From Acetobacteraceae bacterium (GTDB lineage Bacteria; Pseudomonadota; Alphaproteobacteria; Acetobacterales; Acetobacteraceae): a DNA stretch of 17,226 bases. The DNA is taken from positions 1 through 17,226 of the forward strand of contig JASHVY010000009.1 in NCBI GenBank assembly GCA_030044345.1, read 5' to 3'. The position numbers and the translations under genes were made by a program. Positions 14,794 through 17,226 of this stretch are shown piece after piece. Below the pieces are notes generated by a model. The model was not told the DNA's origin. It did not search any database and worked only from the letters and a program-made list of their open reading frames with translations. Each line of letters opens with the position of its first letter. The stretch's first letter is position 1.

Positions 14794-15033
14794 GGCCGCC
14801 CGGCGCGACCGAACCTCCTGGCCCGGGGCGGCCGCGGAACCGCCTCCCGCCAGATCAAGTCCCCGCCGGATAAAGCCCTTGGGCCCAGGAAACGACGGAA
14901 AGGCTGGAATGACCCAAGCAAAATCGCAGGGCTGCGCCGCGTTTGCAGCGACCGCCGAGCGCCGCAGGTTCCTGGCGCCGAAGCATGGATGCGCGCGCCC
15001 GGTTTTTTCCTTTCGCAGCGCGGCCGGACCACA

Positions 15034-16389
15034 GTGAGCGAAGGTTCGGGGCGGGCGAGGCGCGAGCCTTCTCCCGTCATTCGTGCCGTCGCGGCTCCGG
15101 CGAAAAACCCGAGTACTGCTCTTCAGACGCGAACGATCTCCACGACGACTCTGATCTTCGCCTTGCTCTGCGGCAACGCCGTGGTCATGTATATCGACCG
15201 GACGAACATGGCGATCGCAGCCCCGCTCATTCAGCAGAGCTTCGGGCTCGACAATGTCTCGCTCGGCTTCGCCTTTTCCACCTTCTCGATCGCCTATGCG
15301 GCGCTCATGGTCGTGGGCGGACGGCTCGGCGACAGGATCGGCTCGCGGCTCGGGCTGACCATCTGCGGCGTGGTCTGGGCGGTCGGCACCTTCATGACCG
15401 GGCTCGCGGGCGGACTCCTCGGCCTCGCCGCGGCGCGCCTCCTGGTCGGCACGGGGGAAGCCGCGGTCTATCCGATCTCATCGTCCGTGATCGGACGCTG
15501 GATCCCCGAGCATTGGCGCGGCTTCGCGCAAGGCACGCTTCATGGATGCGGGCGTCTCGGCGCCGCGGCGACACCGTTTGCCGTCACGGCATTGATCCTT
15601 GCTTTTTCCTGGCGTCTCGCCTTCCTCATTCTCGGTGTCGCGAGCCTCTTCGTCACCTTCGTCATCCTTGCCTATCTGCGTGACGATCCGCGCCAGCATC
15701 CCCGCATCACGCGCGCGGAGCTTGCGCGCCTCGGCCATCACGAGGAAACACCCGATCCTGATTTCGTCAGCCGGCCGCCGCCGCTGGCATGGGCGGATTT
15801 CTTCCGCCGGGTCTGGCCGGTCACGGCGATCTCGTTCTGCTATGGCTGGTTCTCCTGGTTCCTGCTGAGCTGGGTGCCGCTCTATTTCACGCATGTGCAC
15901 GGGCTCAATCTGAAGCATGTCGCGGTGTTCTCGACTCTGGTGCTGATCGCCGGCGTTCTTGGCGAGGTGTGCGGGGGCCTTGCCACGGATGCACGGCTGA
16001 AGCGCATCGGCGATGCGCGGCGCGCGCGGCGTGATATCGTGATCGCCGCCTTCCTCGCCGCCATGCTCTGCATTCTGCCGCTGCTCTTCACCGCGAATCT
16101 GCTCGCCGATACGATCTTCCTCGCACTCGGCTATTTCATGATCGAGCTTGCCGATTCCTCGATCTGGATGCTCGGGATGGAAGTTTTGCCTTCCCACACC
16201 GCAACCTCGACGGCGACGGTGAATACCGGTTTCGCGCTCGCCGGCGCGGTCTCGCCCCTGGTGGTGGGCTGGCTGCTTGACGCGACGGGCGGAAGCTGGA
16301 GCGATGTCTTCATGGTCTCGATCGTCGTCCTCCTGCTCGGCCCTGTGGCCGCCTGCCTGCCCGCGCCGGCGCGGAGCGCTGCGGTATGA
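15034..16389 (+). CDS. MFS transporter, anion:cation symporter (ACS) type
   Basis: About 451 residues with twelve predicted membrane helices. YIDRTNMAIAAPLIQ in the first helix region is the D-R-x-N motif of the ACS family, GGRLGDRIGSRLG is MFS motif A, and RLLVGTGEAAVYP matches the fourth-helix motif. A polar central loop (DDPRQHPRITRAELA) separates the two halves. Such symporters bring organic anions such as hexuronates, galactarate, phthalates or tartrate into the cell with protons. The start is uncertain: GTG 15034 leaves a 30-residue cytoplasmic leader; ATG 14989 is an alternative; no ribosome-binding site is strong. The stop overlaps the next start as ATGA, so it is translationally coupled with the MmgE/PrpD gene, and its substrate is probably that enzyme's substrate. 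Confidence 0.88.
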   Translation: MSEGSGRARREPSPVIRAVAAPAKNPSTALQTRTISTTTLIFALLCGNAVVMYIDRTNMAIAAPLIQQSFGLDNVSLGFAFSTFSIAYAALMVVGGRLGDRIGSRLGLTICGVVWAVGTFMTGLAGGLLGLAAARLLVGTGEAAVYPISSSVIGRWIPEHWRGFAQGTLHGCGRLGAAATPFAVTALILAFSWRLAFLILGVASLFVTFVILAYLRDDPRQHPRITRAELARLGHHEETPDPDFVSRPPPLAWADFFRRVWPVTAISFCYGWFSWFLLSWVPLYFTHVHGLNLKHVAVFSTLVLIAGVLGEVCGGLATDARLKRIGDARRARRDIVIAAFLAAMLCILPLLFTANLLADTIFLALGYFMIELADSSIWMLGMEVLPSHTATSTATVNTGFALAGAVSPLVVGWLLDATGGSWSDVFMVSIVVLLLGPVAACLPAPARSAAV

Positions 16390-17226
16390 GCACGGAAGAG
16401 GGGATGAACAGGGAGATGATCGCGGGCGCGTCGGTGCCGCCGCTCACGCGCCATGTCTCGGGCTTCATCGCCGCCGCGCATGGGGGTGCGATTCCCGATC
16501 CGGTGATCGCGGCGGGGCGAAAATCGATCCTCGATGGGCTCGGCCTCGCGGTTGCCGGGGCGGCAAGCGAAGTGGGGCATATCGTCACCGAATATCTCCG
16601 CGATCTCGGCGGAACGAACGCCAGCGCGCGCCTGCTCGGCACCGCGCTTCGCCTGCCAGCGCGCTTCGCGGCCTTCGCCAACGGCATCGCCATCCACGCC
16701 CATGATTTCGACGATACCCAGCTCGCGGCGGCACCGAATCGGGTCTATGGCCTCCTGATGCACCCGACGGCGCCGGTGCTCGCCGCAGTGCTCGCCGTCG
16801 CGGAGCGGGAGCGGAGTTCCGGCGCGGCGCTGGAAGAGGCTTATCATGTCGGCATCGAGGTCTGCTGCAAGATCGCCGAGGCGGCCAATCCGCGGCATTA
16901 CGAGGACGGGTTCCACACCACCGGCACCTGCGGCAGCTTCGGCGCGGCGGCGGGGATCGCGAACCTGCTTCGCCTCGATGCCGAGGATGTGGCCGCTTTG
17001 CTCGGGCTCGCGGGCAGCCAAGCGACGGGCTTGCGCGAGAATTTCGGCACGATGACGAAGCCGTTCCATCCCGGCCGCGCCGCGGAGAGCGCGGTGCTGG
17101 CGGCCGATCTCGTCCAGCGTGGCTTTTCCGCCGCCCACAACATCCTCGAGGCGCAGCGCGGCTTCTATCACGCGGCCTGCGGCGGCTATGATGAGAGCGC
17201 GATCCGCGACAAGCTCGGCAATCCCT
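16386..17226 (+). CDS. MmgE/PrpD family protein, N-terminal part (3' truncated)
   Basis: The frame opens with ATG 16386 inside the transporter stop (ATGA) and stays open to the last base, giving 280 residues with no stop. Motifs of the MmgE/PrpD family (2-methylcitrate dehydratase, cis-aconitate decarboxylase) are visible: GRKSILDGLGLAVAG, AHDFDDTQ, MHPTAPVLAAVLA, HYEDGFHTTGTCGSFGAAAG and NFGTMTKPFHPGRAAESAVL. The family usually has ~450-480 residues, so the last third is missing. It probably dehydrates or decarboxylates an organic acid brought in by the upstream symporter. A specific substrate cannot be inferred; propionate genes (prpB, prpC) are not seen, so methylcitrate is not favoured. 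GAAGAGG is inside the gene, so alternative ATGs at 16404 and 16416 exist. Confidence 0.88.
   Translation, partial: MSTEEGMNREMIAGASVPPLTRHVSGFIAAAHGGAIPDPVIAAGRKSILDGLGLAVAGAASEVGHIVTEYLRDLGGTNASARLLGTALRLPARFAAFANGIAIHAHDFDDTQLAAAPNRVYGLLMHPTAPVLAAVLAVAERERSSGAALEEAYHVGIEVCCKIAEAANPRHYEDGFHTTGTCGSFGAAAGIANLLRLDAEDVAALLGLAGSQATGLRENFGTMTKPFHPGRAAESAVLAADLVQRGFSAAHNILEAQRGFYHAACGGYDESAIRDKLGNP

Noticed and set aside
1..17226. CRISPR arrays, tRNA or rRNA genes, insertion sequences, phage or toxin-antitoxin genes
   Set aside because: I looked for regularly spaced repeats, tRNA T-loop sequences and transposase, integrase or toxin motifs on both strands and found none that stand up.

Overview
The window is a GC-rich stretch of bacterial chromosome with dense genes and strong GC3 codon bias. 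Long open frames run antisense to most genes, as expected at this base composition. The proteins read as alphaproteobacterial. The gene set and the style of the intergenic palindromes fit Rhodospirillales, perhaps an acidophilic member of the Acetobacteraceae, but this is an inference from familiarity; there is no rRNA or other marker to prove it. I saw no tRNA, rRNA, CRISPR array, transposase or phage gene.

Layout. (1) 1-1237: end of a hydroxypyruvate isomerase gene followed by a tartronate semialdehyde reductase gene, the glyoxylate-to-glycerate route. (2) 1370-4739: an XRE-type regulator, a GT4 glycosyltransferase and an O-antigen ligase/polymerase-like membrane protein on the same strand. 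The last two overlap by 4 nt. (3) 4775-5647, minus strand: an N-formylglutamate amidohydrolase family protein, separated from the ligase by two strong hairpins. (4) 5932-10144: transketolase, glyceraldehyde-3-phosphate dehydrogenase and phosphoglycerate kinase with gaps of only 17 and 11 nt, a carbon-metabolism operon. (5) 10145-14020: an accessory-looking block with an acyltransferase-3 membrane protein, a 101-residue conserved-looking small protein, a 220-residue glycine-rich membrane/stress-type protein and an L-2-haloacid dehalogenase. It is flanked by two inverted copies of one ~94-120 bp intergenic repeat. (6) 14021-14689, minus strand: a DUF1345 membrane protein. (7) 15034-17226: an MFS transporter of the anion:cation symporter type, overlapping by 4 nt a MmgE/PrpD family gene that runs off the end of the window.

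How the genes fit together. Blocks 1 and 4 are central carbon metabolism (glyoxylate assimilation; lower glycolysis/pentose phosphate or Calvin-type reactions). Block 2 is cell-surface polysaccharide assembly. Blocks 5 and 7 look like accessory functions: surface acylation, stress, dehalogenation, and uptake plus breakdown of an organic acid.

The most noteworthy non-coding structure is the inverted repeat pair at 10231-10350 and 13858-13951. Outside one 26-base gap they differ at 5 of 94 positions by my hand alignment, and each carries a conserved GCGTGATGAT hairpin. I did not find a clearly new multi-gene system. The best candidates for undescribed biology are this repeat family, the divergent pair of uncharacterised genes at 11738-12950, and the regulator at 1370-2248 with its unassigned C-terminal region.
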